Part shown: positions 33,936 through 43,463 of the stretch, piece by piece
Layout of the letters: every line of letters starts with the position of its first letter
Numbering within the stretch: position 1 is the first letter of the stretch
From: an uncultured Clostridia bacterium
GTDB lineage: Bacteria > Bacillota > Clostridia > Christensenellales > QALW01
NCBI GenBank assembly: GCA_934465535.1
Contig: CAKSKV010000008.1
Coordinates: forward strand, 18,050-82,049
DNA length: 64,000 nt
Direction of reading: 5' to 3'
Notes under the pieces: model-generated
The model's database searches: none
What the model was told of the DNA's origin: nothing
What the model saw: only the letters and a program-made list of their open reading frames with translations
Translations under genes and position numbers: made by a program

Positions 33936-35432
33936 TTACTTTTTGCGTCCGTAGGAGCGCAGCGCCGAGTTGTCCAGCTTGCCGGCGGAATTGATTTCCT
34001 TAAAGCTTTCGCGAATCTCATTAAGACGGCCGCAGGAGATGGCATAGGAATACTCAAGAGGCTCGAAGTTTACAAGCTTCATCTGGCGCAGGGGAGCAAT
34101 ATAGGAGGTGGGGTCGCCCTTGGAGGGATCGGTGCCTACATCCTTGCCTTCATTGTAGATGCCGCCGGTAACATAGCCCACGCCCTGAACATACAGGCCG
34201 ATACCGAAGCCGTTATCGTCGCCGTTGACCCACGCCCACCAGTTTTCGGGGCTCTTGAAGGTGGGCCATATGCCGTTCCAGAAGGGCAGATTATCCTTGT
34301 AGGTAAGCTCGCCGTCGGTCCATGCTTCCTTGCCCTCGTAGTATGCAAGGCGTTTAAGAGGCTCGATTACATAAAGCGCGGGAAGCTCCTGATTGGCTTT
34401 TACATGCTTGTAGGGGCTGAAGTCCACAAAGCGGTTCTGTACGGACAGTACACGGCCGGAAACGGTATAGGTGGACTCCATGTAGCTTAAGGTGGGCTCG
34501 TTGTCCTTTGCCCAGTCCATAGGACGGCACTTTACATAAATGTGGTTGTCGGTAAGCTCAAAATCGATTATCTTGCTGGAGTTTCCGTGCTGGTCGCCGC
34601 CCATAACGGGGTTATAGTTCCACTTCATGCCGCTGAATTCGCCGCACTCATAGGGCGGGAGGTTGGAGCCGTAGTAGGACTGCTGCACCAGACGGCCGGT
34701 ATCGTGGTTGTTGAACATGTTTACATGCTCCGTAACCACGGGGTCGGAGGTTTCGCCAAGAACAATTTCCGCTCTGCCGTTGCGGGTTACCATGGATACC
34801 GGTTCCTTGATATATTCAAGATAGGAAAGTCCGCCGCCGAAAACAAGGTCGGCGCCGATCTTTATGTAATCGTTCTGAAGGTATATTTCTTTTTCGATAT
34901 TGTCGCGCTTTGAGGTGTTAAGCGCGGAGATCTCCACCTTGGCATCTTCTTTGCCGCGGTTTGAAAAGCGAAGGCTTACAAGGCCGGCGGCGGTGTTGCT
35001 GTCCATATAGCCGTCCACGAAGCTCTTGAAGGTGTTGTTCTCTCCCGCCTCAAGAAAGCAGAGCTCTTCATAAACGGCGCCGTCCTTGGTGTAGCCGACA
35101 TACATCCAAAGGGGCTGAGTGCTGCTGAAGGAGAGGGTGTAGTAGTTGAATTCCTCGCTTACGGGGACAGCAAGGGTAACAGTGCCTTCCTTTTCGGGGG
35201 CGAGGGTAAAGGTGACATTTTTTGCCGAAGCATCGGTGGAATCGGCAGTGACGCTGATTTCCGCACGCGCGCCGTTCACATTGGCGTATTTGCCCTCCCA
35301 GCTTTCGCCGCTTTGCGTGGGAGTAACGGAAGCATCGGTGCCGGGCGTGCCGGTGCCGGTTACATCGCCGGGCTGGCATGCGGCGCACAGCAGCAGGCTG
35401 CATGCGAGCATTATAACTGCAATTTTCTTCAT
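33936..35432 (-). CDS. Large lipoprotein of unknown function
   Basis: The 498-residue protein starts at ATG 35432 behind AGGAGG; the open frame extends further upstream but lacks start signals. A lipobox LCAAC (Cys19) is followed by a Thr/Gly/Pro tether. Residues 60-180 look like a beta-sandwich; residues 190-470 form a second domain with GGGLSYLEYI, GGDQHGNSSKIIDFEL, VQNRFVDFSPYKHVK and WWAWVNGDDNGFGIGLYV, a pattern I recall in exported proteins of gut Firmicutes without known function, perhaps sugar-binding or mutarotase-like. No catalytic residues can be named. Confidence 0.75.
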   Translation of the reverse strand: MKKIAVIMLACSLLLCAACQPGDVTGTGTPGTDASVTPTQSGESWEGKYANVNGARAEISVTADSTDASAKNVTFTLAPEKEGTVTLAVPVSEEFNYYTLSFSSTQPLWMYVGYTKDGAVYEELCFLEAGENNTFKSFVDGYMDSNTAAGLVSLRFSNRGKEDAKVEISALNTSKRDNIEKEIYLQNDYIKIGADLVFGGGLSYLEYIKEPVSMVTRNGRAEIVLGETSDPVVTEHVNMFNNHDTGRLVQQSYYGSNLPPYECGEFSGMKWNYNPVMGGDQHGNSSKIIDFELTDNHIYVKCRPMDWAKDNEPTLSYMESTYTVSGRVLSVQNRFVDFSPYKHVKANQELPALYVIEPLKRLAYYEGKEAWTDGELTYKDNLPFWNGIWPTFKSPENWWAWVNGDDNGFGIGLYVQGVGYVTGGIYNEGKDVGTDPSKGDPTSYIAPLRQMKLVNFEPLEYSYAISCGRLNEIRESFKEINSAGKLDNSALRSYGRKK

Positions 35433-35686
35433 ATAATCCTCCTGAAAGATTATTGTTTCTTGAATAATAATAACACATTCCGTGGGCAAAGTAAATAGTG
35501 AAAATGCGCATGAAAGTGTAATTTGTGAATTTTGACGGATAAAAACGGAAAAGCGGTACACGGCCGCGGGGCTTGGCGGCGGAATTGAAGCCTGTAAATG
35601 CGCGTGTGCGAAAAAAATACGGGCAAAAATGCGCGTGCGGGGTGGGCGGGCGGGAGCACCGCGCTTTTTGCCCGTAGATTTGATAC

Positions 35687-35715
35687 TGGACATTGGGCGC
35701 TACATATGGTATAAT
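35687..35715 (+). promoter_or_regulatory. Promoter of parE-parC
   Basis: TGGACA (35687-35692), 17-base spacer, TATAAT (35710-35715) preceded by TGG (extended -10). Confidence 0.75.
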
Positions 35716-35752
35716 AATGCGGATAAAGCACTAAATGCGGAGGTGGAAGCGG

Positions 35753-37723
35753 ATGGAATACGGTGCCGAAAATATACGCATTCTGGAAGGGCTGGACGCG
35801 GTTCGTATGCGCCCCGGAATGTATATAGGTACTACCGGTTCAAAGGGAATGCATCATTTGCTTTGGGAGATAGTGGACAACGCTATTGACGAGGCGGCCA
35901 ACGGATATGCCGATCAGATATGGGTCACATTGCACAGGGACAACAGTGTTAGCGTTGAGGATAACGGACGCGGCATGCCGGTGGGAATACATCCGCAAAA
36001 AGGAATATCCGCAGTGGAGGTCATTTTTACCCAGCTGCATGCCGGCGGTAAATTTGACGCATCAAATTATAAATACAGCGGCGGTCTGCACGGCGTAGGC
36101 GCATCAGTGGTAAATGCGCTCAGCAGCTGGGTGACGGTGGAGGTATATCACGATTATAAGGTATACCGCTGTGAGTTTGAAAGCCGCTATGACGCATCGG
36201 AGCAGAAAATAATTTCCGGCGCAACCAAGTCGCACCTTAAGGAAGTGGGAAAAACTCACAAGCGCGGCTCCAAGGTTACATTTCTGCCGGATGCTCGGGT
36301 GTTTGACTCGGCAAAATTCAACTATGAGGTAATAAAGCGCAGGCTGAAGGAGCTGGCTTTCCTTAACGGAGGGCTGCGTATTACCCTGACGGACGAACGA
36401 CAAGTGGAAAACGGCGAGGCAAAGACGGTAGAGTTTCATTATGAGGGCGGCATTTCGGATTATGTGGAATATCTTGATGCCGAAAATGAACCCAAGTTCC
36501 GTCCGCCCATTTACATTGAGGGGGAAAAGGACGGCATATTCTGCGCCGCGGCCATACAGTATACCGACGCCTACTCTACGGAGAATATCTTTTCCTTTGT
36601 AAACAATATCCCCACATCGGAGGGCGGAACCCATGAAACCGGGTTCAAATCCGCACTTACAAAGGTAATGAATGATTATGCCCGCAGAAGCGGCGTGCTT
36701 AAGGAAAAGGATGACAATTTCCAAGGGGAGGATTTCCGCGAGGGCATTACGGCCGTGCTTACCGTGAAGATGCAGAATGTACAGTTTGAGGGGCAGACCA
36801 AGGCAAAGCTGGGCAATGTGGAGGCGCGCCCGGCGGTGGAGGCGGTGGTTACGGAAAAACTCACCGCATACCTTGACGACCTGAAAAATGCCGAGGTAGG
36901 GCAGATAATGCTGGAAAAGGCGGTACAGGCGGCGCGGGTGCGCATGGCGGCGCGCAAGGCCAAGGATATAGCCCGCAAAAAAAGCGCGCTGGAGGGAGCG
37001 CCGCTGGTAGGCAAGCTGTCCTCCTGCACCGGCAGACGCCCGGAGGAAAACGAGCTGTTCATAGTGGAGGGTGATTCCGCAGGCGGAACGGCAAAGCAGG
37101 GCAGGGACCGCCGCTTTCAGGCAATACTGCCTCTGCGCGGCAAGCCGCTTAATGTGGAAAAGAAACGGTTGGATCAGGTGCTTACAAATGAGGAGTTTCG
37201 TTCCATCATTACGGCGCTGGGCACCAGTATTGATGTGGATTTTGATATATCCAACCTTAAATATCACAAGGTGATAATCCTTGCCGATGCCGATCAGGAC
37301 GGCGCGCATATACGCTCCATACTGCTGACCTTCTTTTACAGATACATGAAAAAGATGATAACCGAGGGGCATGTTTTTATAGGCGTGCCGCCGCTTTACA
37401 AAATAGAAAAGGCCTCCACGAAGGAGGTAGTGTATGCCTATACCGATGAAGAACGCACGGCGGCGTGCCAGAAAATGGGGGGCAGACCCACGGTTTCGCG
37501 CTATAAGGGGCTGGGCGAGATGAGCGCCGAGCAGCTGTTTGAAACCACCATGAATCCGCGCACCCGCACTCTTGTACAGGTGACCATCGAGGACGCCGTG
37601 GAGGCGGAGCATCTGGTAACGGTGCTTATGGGGGACAGAGCGGATGTGCGCAAGCAGTATATAATAGACAATGCAAACTTCAACAAGGTAGACCTGTTTG
37701 CAAAGGAAAAGGGGGTGCAGTAA
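35753..37723 (+). CDS. parE: DNA topoisomerase IV subunit B (ParE) / GyrB-type subunit
   Basis: The 656-residue protein starts at ATG 35753 behind GCGGAGGTGG. The GHKL ATPase domain shows EIVDNAIDEA, DNGRGMPVG and YSGGLHGVGASVVNALS; the TOPRIM domain shows EGDSAGGTAKQGRD and DADQDGAHIRSILL. It binds and hydrolyses ATP to drive strand passage with its partner, whose ATG follows this stop codon directly. The assignment to topoisomerase IV rather than gyrase rests on the partner lacking a clear GyrA box and on the absence of dnaA/recF neighbours; gyrB is the alternative. Confidence 0.88.
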   Translation: MEYGAENIRILEGLDAVRMRPGMYIGTTGSKGMHHLLWEIVDNAIDEAANGYADQIWVTLHRDNSVSVEDNGRGMPVGIHPQKGISAVEVIFTQLHAGGKFDASNYKYSGGLHGVGASVVNALSSWVTVEVYHDYKVYRCEFESRYDASEQKIISGATKSHLKEVGKTHKRGSKVTFLPDARVFDSAKFNYEVIKRRLKELAFLNGGLRITLTDERQVENGEAKTVEFHYEGGISDYVEYLDAENEPKFRPPIYIEGEKDGIFCAAAIQYTDAYSTENIFSFVNNIPTSEGGTHETGFKSALTKVMNDYARRSGVLKEKDDNFQGEDFREGITAVLTVKMQNVQFEGQTKAKLGNVEARPAVEAVVTEKLTAYLDDLKNAEVGQIMLEKAVQAARVRMAARKAKDIARKKSALEGAPLVGKLSSCTGRRPEENELFIVEGDSAGGTAKQGRDRRFQAILPLRGKPLNVEKKRLDQVLTNEEFRSIITALGTSIDVDFDISNLKYHKVIILADADQDGAHIRSILLTFFYRYMKKMITEGHVFIGVPPLYKIEKASTKEVVYAYTDEERTAACQKMGGRPTVSRYKGLGEMSAEQLFETTMNPRTRTLVQVTIEDAVEAEHLVTVLMGDRADVRKQYIIDNANFNKVDLFAKEKGVQ

Positions 37724-40180
37724 ATGGCGCGCAAGGACAAAGGCGACAACTATTTTGTACCTCTTGAGCAGCAGCATGTGCTGTGTCAGACCATGGAGGA
37801 TGTTTTGCACAACAGCATGCTGCCCTATGCCGAGCATGTTGTGCTGGAGCGCGCTTTGCCGCGCGTGGAGGACGGGCTTAAGCCGGTTCAGCGGCGCGTG
37901 CTTTATGCCATGTACACCCTGGGGCTGACTCCGGACAAGCAGACCAAGAAAAGCGCACACATAGTGGGTGAGTGTATGGCCAAATATCACCCGCACGGCG
38001 ATTCCTCCATATACGACACTATGGTGCGTCTGGCACAGGATTTTAACCTAAGGGCGCCGCTTGTTTACGGACAGGGCAATTTCGGCTCCATAGACGGCGA
38101 TCCGCCGGCGGCTTTCCGTTATACCGAGGCAAAGCTTGCGCCCATTGCAATGGAAATGCTTGCGGATATCGACAAGGATACGGTGCCGTGGTCGCTCAAC
38201 TTTGACGATTCCACAAAGGAGCCTAATATTCTGCCCGGAAGGTTTCCTAATTTGCTTGTAAACGGCTCCTACGGAATAGCGGTGGGCTTTGCCACAAATA
38301 TCCCCACACATAACCTTGCAGAGGTTATAGACGGCGTAATCGCACAGATGGACAACCCGCGCATTACAACGCAGGAGCTGTGCAAAATCGTAAAGGGACC
38401 GGATTTTCCCACCGGAGGCTATATCCTTAACGGGGAGAATATTGCGGATGTTTACGCAACGGGCAAGGGCAAGCTTACGGTGCGCGCAAAAACCGTTATT
38501 GAAAACGGCACCGGCGGAAAGAAGCTTATAGTAATTACGGAGGTGCCCTACGGTGTAAACAAGGCGCGGATGCTTTCGGAGATACTAAAGCTCAGCGAGG
38601 ATAAAAAGGGCATACTTACCGCCGTAAACGATATCCGGGATGAATCGGATATGAACACCGGGATGCGGGCGGTTATCGAGCTTAAAAAGGATTCCGATCC
38701 CGAAAAGGTGCTTAAGTATCTTTATAAATACAGCGATTTGCAAACCACCTGCGGCGTCAACATGGTAGCTATTGCCGACGGTAAGCCCAAGCAGCTGGGT
38801 CTTGCCGAAATAAACAGGTATTATATAGAGCACTATCGCACCGTGGAGCGCAGAAGAATACGCCACGATCTTGAAAAGGCACGCTTGGAGCTGGAGATAC
38901 AGCAGGGGCTGCTTATTGCCATTAAAAACATTGACGAGGTGGTGCGTATAATACGCACAAGTGCCAATGTAAAGGAGGCAAGAGAACGCCTGCGGGAGCG
39001 CTTCGGGCTTACGGAGCGGCAGGCAAATGCCATTTTGGATATGCGCCTTGCACGGCTTACGGCGCTGGAGGTGCATACCATAGAGGAGAGAATATCGCAG
39101 CTTGAGGCGCTTATTGCGGAGCTGGACGGTATGCTGGCAAGCAAGCAGAAGCTTAATGAATACATCAAAAAATGCCTGCTTGAGGTAAAGAAAAGGTATA
39201 AATCACCAAGGCGCACGGAGATTCTGTGCAATGCGGCGGAGCAGCCCATTGCAAAAGAGGAATTCAAGGTGGTGGAGGACTGCGTTATCGGCCTTGACCG
39301 CGCGGGAAACTTCAAGCGGGTGTCCAAAAAGAATTACAGCAGGTCCGCAAGGGGCGAGGTAAAGTCGGCATCGGAACTGGGGTGCTGCGTTTTATCCTGC
39401 CGTACGGACGACAGACTGTGCTGCTTCAGTGATGCGGGGAATTGCTATATGCTGGATGCTGAGGATATTCCGGAATGCAAATGGCGGGATAAAGGCGCGG
39501 CAAAGGAAAAAATCATCTCCGGCATTGATAAAAATGAAAGCATAATAGCCATGTTTACCTGTGCGGAGCTTACGGCGGGAACGCTGCTGCTGTGCACGGC
39601 GCAGGGGCTTATAAAGCAGACGGCGGGAAGCGAATATATTGTTAAGAAGCAGCGCTTTGCGGCCATGAACCTCAAGGACGGTGACAGAATAGTAGCGGTG
39701 GAGAAAAATAACGACTACCCCGGTGTGCTGTTTATTTCAAAGGGCGGAATGAGCCTTAACATGACCAAGCAGGAGCTGCCGGTTACGGGAAGAGCGGCCG
39801 GCGGAGTCAAAGCAATGGCGCTGGATGATGGGGATGAGGTGATATTTGCCTCTCAGGTAAATGACGAGGGCGAGATAATAACCGTAACGGACAAGGGCTA
39901 TGCCAAACGGTCGCTTGCGCTTGACTATGAGATAAGCCTCCGCAACAGGAAGGGGCTTAAAACCTTTGATTTCCGCAAGAACGGCAGCAACGGCAGCTGC
40001 ATTGCCGGAGCGCTGTGGGTAAGGGAGCCCTTTGATGCATATATCGTGCATCAGTCCGGGCAGACAGAAACGATAAATACCGATTCCATAATGATAGAAA
40101 GCCGCCTATCGCCCGGAAAGCCGTATGCGCTGGTGGTTATGGGAGATGTAATAACGCAGGTGCTTGCCGATAACAGTTAA
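37724..40180 (+). CDS. parC: DNA topoisomerase IV subunit A (ParC) / GyrA-type subunit
   Basis: The 818-residue protein starts immediately after the parE stop, with AAAGGGGGTG as ribosome site. The breakage-reunion domain contains LERALPRVEDGLKPVQRRVL, HPHGDSSIYDTMV (quinolone pocket with the usual Ser and Asp, so a sensitive-type sequence) and the active-site Tyr in FRYTEAKL. A coiled-coil tower follows (about 360-460), then a C-terminal propeller of about 300 residues. At the place of the GyrA box (QRRGGKG) it reads NYSRSARGEVKS, which argues for ParC. Together with ParE it decatenates daughter chromosomes. Confidence 0.88.
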   Translation: MARKDKGDNYFVPLEQQHVLCQTMEDVLHNSMLPYAEHVVLERALPRVEDGLKPVQRRVLYAMYTLGLTPDKQTKKSAHIVGECMAKYHPHGDSSIYDTMVRLAQDFNLRAPLVYGQGNFGSIDGDPPAAFRYTEAKLAPIAMEMLADIDKDTVPWSLNFDDSTKEPNILPGRFPNLLVNGSYGIAVGFATNIPTHNLAEVIDGVIAQMDNPRITTQELCKIVKGPDFPTGGYILNGENIADVYATGKGKLTVRAKTVIENGTGGKKLIVITEVPYGVNKARMLSEILKLSEDKKGILTAVNDIRDESDMNTGMRAVIELKKDSDPEKVLKYLYKYSDLQTTCGVNMVAIADGKPKQLGLAEINRYYIEHYRTVERRRIRHDLEKARLELEIQQGLLIAIKNIDEVVRIIRTSANVKEARERLRERFGLTERQANAILDMRLARLTALEVHTIEERISQLEALIAELDGMLASKQKLNEYIKKCLLEVKKRYKSPRRTEILCNAAEQPIAKEEFKVVEDCVIGLDRAGNFKRVSKKNYSRSARGEVKSASELGCCVLSCRTDDRLCCFSDAGNCYMLDAEDIPECKWRDKGAAKEKIISGIDKNESIIAMFTCAELTAGTLLLCTAQGLIKQTAGSEYIVKKQRFAAMNLKDGDRIVAVEKNNDYPGVLFISKGGMSLNMTKQELPVTGRAAGGVKAMALDDGDEVIFASQVNDEGEIITVTDKGYAKRSLALDYEISLRNRKGLKTFDFRKNGSNGSCIAGALWVREPFDAYIVHQSGQTETINTDSIMIESRLSPGKPYALVVMGDVITQVLADNS

Positions 40181-40546
40181 GGGCAACACTATGTGAATGT
40201 ATTCAAGGTAAGGGACATAACGACGGAAAATACGAATATATGCAGTAGTGCACCTATATGCATATAAGCTGTTTTCCTGCAATCGGCATGGTTTTGCTTC
40301 AAAAAAGTCAAAAACGCAAAAAGGCAGCAGGGCGGACGCAGTATGCGTCCGCCATTTTATATGGCTGCGGAATACTCCGGGGCGGTCGCGGCGGGGCGAA
40401 GCAGGCGCCCGCGGTCGCCCCGAATCTGCGGAACGGGATTATTCCGTACATGAATATGCATGCGCAAATAAAAACATGGCGATTCTGAATAAATACGGAC
40501 ATCTGCGGGGATAATACCCATGATAAATAAAAGCGGGGGCGATATA
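40181..40546. other. Intergenic region between parC and the CotF-like gene
   Basis: No supported gene. A 10-bp hairpin GGCGGACGCA/TGCGTCCGCC (40331-40353) followed by ATTTTA is the likely parC terminator, 150 bases after the stop. A TATATGCATATA palindrome lies at 40255-40266. The remaining bases are GC-rich with no clear promoter. Confidence 0.5.
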
Positions 40547-41002
40547 ATGATACTGACCGATAAAGAAAAAAGCTTGCTCAAGGAGCTTGCGGTGCAGGAA
40601 AAAACCTGCGCTAAGAAATATCTTAACGCATCACAGGCGGCGTTTGATCCGCAGCTTAAAAACCTGTTTTCCTCTCTTTCGCAGGCGGAGCAGAAGCATC
40701 TGGAGATGATAAATTCTATTCTTTCGGGCACCCTGCCGCAAGTACAGGCCGGAGGCGGCGAAACGGCCTTTACGGCGGTTTATAACGGCAGCGAAACGCA
40801 ACAGAAGCTGGAGGACGCGTTTTTGTGTACGGATTTGCTGGCTGCGGAAAAATATGCGTCAGGAGAGTATGATATAAGGGTGTTTGAATTCGGGGATGCC
40901 GGCGTGCGCAATGTACTGGGCGCAATACAACGGCAGGAGCAGGGACACGGAAAATCAATATCGGATTATATGAAGGTTAACGCAATGTGTCCCGCGGCGT
41001 AA
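40547..41002 (+). CDS. CotF-like ferritin-fold spore coat protein
   Basis: The 151-residue protein starts at ATG 40547 (GGGGGCGATATA upstream); ATG 40520 is an alternative. It consists of long helices, LLKELAVQEKTCAKKYLNAS, FSSLSQAEQKHLEMINSIL, LLAAEKYASGEYDIRVFEF and VLGAIQRQEQGHGKSISDY, the four-helix layout of the CotF/rubrerythrin-like coat family. Members are found in spore coats or in vegetative cells of Clostridia. Metal-ligand Glu/His positions are partly present (E-Q-K-H), so metal binding is possible. Confidence 0.8.
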   Translation: MILTDKEKSLLKELAVQEKTCAKKYLNASQAAFDPQLKNLFSSLSQAEQKHLEMINSILSGTLPQVQAGGGETAFTAVYNGSETQQKLEDAFLCTDLLAAEKYASGEYDIRVFEFGDAGVRNVLGAIQRQEQGHGKSISDYMKVNAMCPAA

Positions 41003-41028
41003 TGCTAAAGATACAGGCAAAAATTGAA

Positions 41029-41054
41029 ATAAGGCGCTCGAAAGGGCGCCTTAT
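41029..41054. terminator. Hairpin between CotF-like gene and serS
   Basis: ATAAGGCGC (41029-41037) pairs with GCGCCTTAT (41046-41054). It lies between convergent genes and may end both; T-runs are weak. Confidence 0.6.
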
Positions 41055-41094
41055 ATGTTCTTCAAAAGCCGTTTTGAAGCAAACTGAGAGTGTC

Positions 41095-42381
41095 TTATTT
41101 TTTGGGCACCAGCTTTTCCTTGCCGCCCATATACGGACGCAGGGAGACCGGTACGCGCACGCTGCCGTCGGCTTCCAGATTGTTCTCAAGCAGCGCTATA
41201 AGCATACGGGGAGGAGCGGCAACCGTGTTGTTGAGCGTATGTACAAGGAATTTGCCGTTTTCGCCGTTTGCACGAATCTTAAGCCTGCGAGCCTGTGCAT
41301 CGCCCAGATTGGAGCAGGAGCCCACTTCGAAGTATTTCTTTTGACGGGGAGACCATGCTTCCACATCCACCGATTTAACCTTAAGGTCGGCAAGGTCGCC
41401 AGAGCAGCACTCCAGTGTGCGCACCGGAATATCCATGCTGCGGAAAAGATCTACGGTATTGCGCCAAAGCTTATTATACCATTCCATGCTGTCCTCGGGA
41501 CGGCAAAGCACAATCATTTCCTGCTTTTCAAACTGATGTATACGGTATACGCCGCGCTCCTCCAAGCCGTGCGCGCCCTTTTCCTTGCGGAAGCAGGGGG
41601 AATAGCTGGTAAGGGTAAGGGGCAGCTGCTCATCGGGAATTATGGTATCAATAAAGCGGCCTATCATGGAATGCTCGCTTGTGCCGATAAGATAAAGATC
41701 CTCGCCCTCGATTTTATACATCATGGCATCCATTTCGGCAAAGGACATAACGCCGGTAACAACATCGGAGCGTATCATGTAAGGGGGAATGCAGTAGGTA
41801 AAGCCGCGGTCTATCATAAAATCACGCGCATAGGAAAGCACGGCGGAATGCAGGCGGGCAACATCACCAAGCAGATAATAAAAGCCGTTGCCGGCCACGC
41901 GGCGAGCGCTGTCAAGGTCAAGCCCGCCGAGGCTCTCCATGATCTGAGCATGATAGGGAATTTCAAAATCCGGAACAAAAGGCTCGCCGAAGCGTTCCAG
42001 CTCCACATTGCAGGAATCGTCCTTTCCTATCGGAACGCTCGGATCGATAATATTGGGTATGACAAGCATTATGGAGCGTATTTCCTCTTCATACTTATGC
42101 TCAAGCACCTCAAGCTCGGCAAGGCGTGCGCTGTCGGCAGCTACAAGCTGCTTAACCTCTTCCGCCTCCTGACGCTGCCCCTTTGCCATAAGCGCACCTA
42201 TCTGCTTGGACAGACGGTTGCGGTTGCCGCGAAGGGTGTCAGCCTCGGCAATGGCGGCGCGGTTTTGCTTATCCAGCTCAATAACCTTGTCCACAAGCGG
42301 AAGCTTGCTAAATTGAAACTTGTTTTCAATATTCTTTTTTACAAGCTCCGGATTCTCGCGGAGAAATTTAATATCCAGCAT
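41095..42381 (-). CDS. serS: Seryl-tRNA synthetase
   Basis: The 428-residue protein starts at ATG behind GAAAGGA. It begins with LDIKFLRENPELVKKNIENK and a long coiled-coil arm (about 27-100) that grips tRNASer, followed by the class II core: motif 2 SPCFRKEKGAHGLEERGVYR, the Ser-binding TSEHSMIG, and motif 3 with NGEN.. NNTVAAPPRMLIALLENN. It charges tRNASer with serine. Length is normal. The upstream DUF1858 gene ends 64 bases before and shares its direction. No T-box is seen in the short gap. Confidence 0.97.
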   Translation of the reverse strand: MLDIKFLRENPELVKKNIENKFQFSKLPLVDKVIELDKQNRAAIAEADTLRGNRNRLSKQIGALMAKGQRQEAEEVKQLVAADSARLAELEVLEHKYEEEIRSIMLVIPNIIDPSVPIGKDDSCNVELERFGEPFVPDFEIPYHAQIMESLGGLDLDSARRVAGNGFYYLLGDVARLHSAVLSYARDFMIDRGFTYCIPPYMIRSDVVTGVMSFAEMDAMMYKIEGEDLYLIGTSEHSMIGRFIDTIIPDEQLPLTLTSYSPCFRKEKGAHGLEERGVYRIHQFEKQEMIVLCRPEDSMEWYNKLWRNTVDLFRSMDIPVRTLECCSGDLADLKVKSVDVEAWSPRQKKYFEVGSCSNLGDAQARRLKIRANGENGKFLVHTLNNTVAAPPRMLIALLENNLEADGSVRVPVSLRPYMGGKEKLVPKK

Positions 42382-42445
42382 TATTGTATCCTTTCACGGC
42401 ACGGGGCCGGTTGATATGATTTACAAAAAATCGGCGTCAGCCGTT

Positions 42446-42682
42446 TTATGCCTGTTCCTTAGCGGCAAGATGCTTGTTAAGCTCGGCAACAAGCGCGTCG
42501 GCGTCAATGCCGTGCACGGCGCAGGCTTCCTCTACCGTTTCGGCCTGTGCGCTGGGGCAGCCTACGCAGAACATCCCGAAGCCGGCAAACACGGCGGCAA
42601 GCGAGCTGTCAAGCTTGATTACCTCGCCTATGGTATCATTTTTTTCCACGCTGTTTTTTTTGTTTTTCTTATTAAAAAGCAT
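42446..42682 (-). CDS. DUF1858 redox-disulfide domain protein
   Basis: The 78-residue protein starts at ATG behind TAAGGAGG. Residues 17-65 form a DUF1858 domain: TIGEVIKLDSSLAAVFAGFG, MFCVGCPSAQAETVEEAC and HGIDADALVAELN. The CVGC pair is the proposed redox-active disulfide that this small helical domain carries; it often accompanies hybrid-cluster or other redox proteins. The short Lys/Asn-rich N-terminus is unusual. It is transcribed in front of serS. Confidence 0.88.
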   Translation of the reverse strand: MLFNKKNKKNSVEKNDTIGEVIKLDSSLAAVFAGFGMFCVGCPSAQAETVEEACAVHGIDADALVAELNKHLAAKEQA

Positions 42683-42743
42683 AATGACCTCCTTAATTAA
42701 GGCGGCGAAAAGCCTGTATGCACTCCTGTCGCCATTCTTCTTT

Positions 42744-42773
42744 ATTATACACCATTTTGTGTATATTTAACAA
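42744..42773 (-). promoter_or_regulatory. Promoter of DUF1858-serS
   Basis: Minus-strand TTGTTA (42773-42768), 18-base spacer, TATAAT (42749-42744), about 60 bases before the DUF1858 start. Confidence 0.75.
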
Positions 42774-42863
42774 TAACTTTTTTCGGAACAGCGGGCAGTA
42801 TTGATGCATAATATCGTAACTGAAGCCGGGAAAGGGCAAAAACCCTGAAGGGAGAGAAGGTAT

Positions 42864-43133
42864 TTGAGATTTTTCGGAATAAGACAATACATACGCATAG
42901 GGGATGAAGTGGGAGAGCTGTGTGTTGCGGCAACCGCCGAAAACGGAGGAAGACTGCTTACCGACCTGTCGGTGGAGCACGGATGGGAGGAATGCGGCGC
43001 AGAGCCGTCCTCAGACGGCATGTGGGTAAGAATAAGTGCGGAGGGCTATGTGCGCGCACTAAAGCATAATGTGATGGTATATCCGGGCAAAACCACGCTT
43101 TTAATGCTGGAGCTTGTGCCATCTGCCGGCTGA
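42864..43133 (+). CDS. Small protein of unknown function (89 aa)
   Basis: An 89-codon ORF starting at TTG with GAGAGAAGG upstream. The product alternates strands and Gly turns (FFGIRQYIRIGDEVGELCVA, DGMWVRISAEGYVRALKHNV, YPGKTTLLMLELVPSAG), suggesting a small beta-barrel. I do not recognise it. Codon use resembles the neighbours. It may be co-transcribed with the 30-codon ORF that follows 15 bases later. Confidence 0.5.
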   Translation: MRFFGIRQYIRIGDEVGELCVAATAENGGRLLTDLSVEHGWEECGAEPSSDGMWVRISAEGYVRALKHNVMVYPGKTTLLMLELVPSAG

Positions 43134-43148
43134 GAAAAGGTGAAGAAT

Positions 43149-43241
43149 ATGCTGACAGAAGCTTTTTTGCAGTACAGCGACGCTGTAAGCCGCGCCCGCA
43201 GTGAAGGCCGCTTGGCGGCCGAGAACGAAAGTGCGTTTTGA
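43149..43241 (+). CDS. Possible 30-residue ORF
   Basis: A 30-codon ORF starting at ATG behind AAAAGGTGAAG, 15 bases after the preceding small gene. The product is helical and charged (LTEAFLQYSDAVSRARSEGR). Support is only the ribosome site and position; it may be non-functional. Confidence 0.3.
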   Translation: MLTEAFLQYSDAVSRARSEGRLAAENESAF

Positions 43242-43391
43242 CAAAAGGCAAAATGCACACGGGGCCGACAGCGGAGGCCCGGCGCGGCGGGAAAAATATA
43301 CGGCTATTGCATATCGGCAAGCACTAAAAGGCAAACGGAAAAATCATTCGGCTGCTTTATGTAAAAGTGTAAAAGGCGCGGTAACGGGCAG

Positions 43392-43428
43392 TATAAAAAA
43401 TCACCCGGCAAATACAGCCGGGTGATTT
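43392..43428 (-). terminator. Terminator of the 2-oxoacid dehydrogenase operon
   Basis: AAATCACCCGGC (43398-43409) pairs with GCCGGGTGATTT (43417-43428). Read on the minus strand it is followed by TTTTTTATAC-type tail, 36 bases after the E1 stop codon. Confidence 0.85.
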
Positions 43429-43463
43429 GATACTTAACAGGTTAAAGCCTAAGAAGCGGATGC

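Noticed and set aside
36104..37996. 630-codon open frame on the minus strand
   Set aside because: Antisense shadow of parE with no recognisable protein pattern or ribosome site.
35753..40180. gyrB-gyrA instead of parE-parC
   Set aside because: Kept as second choice: the A subunit lacks a QRRGGKG GyrA box and there is no dnaA/recF neighbourhood.
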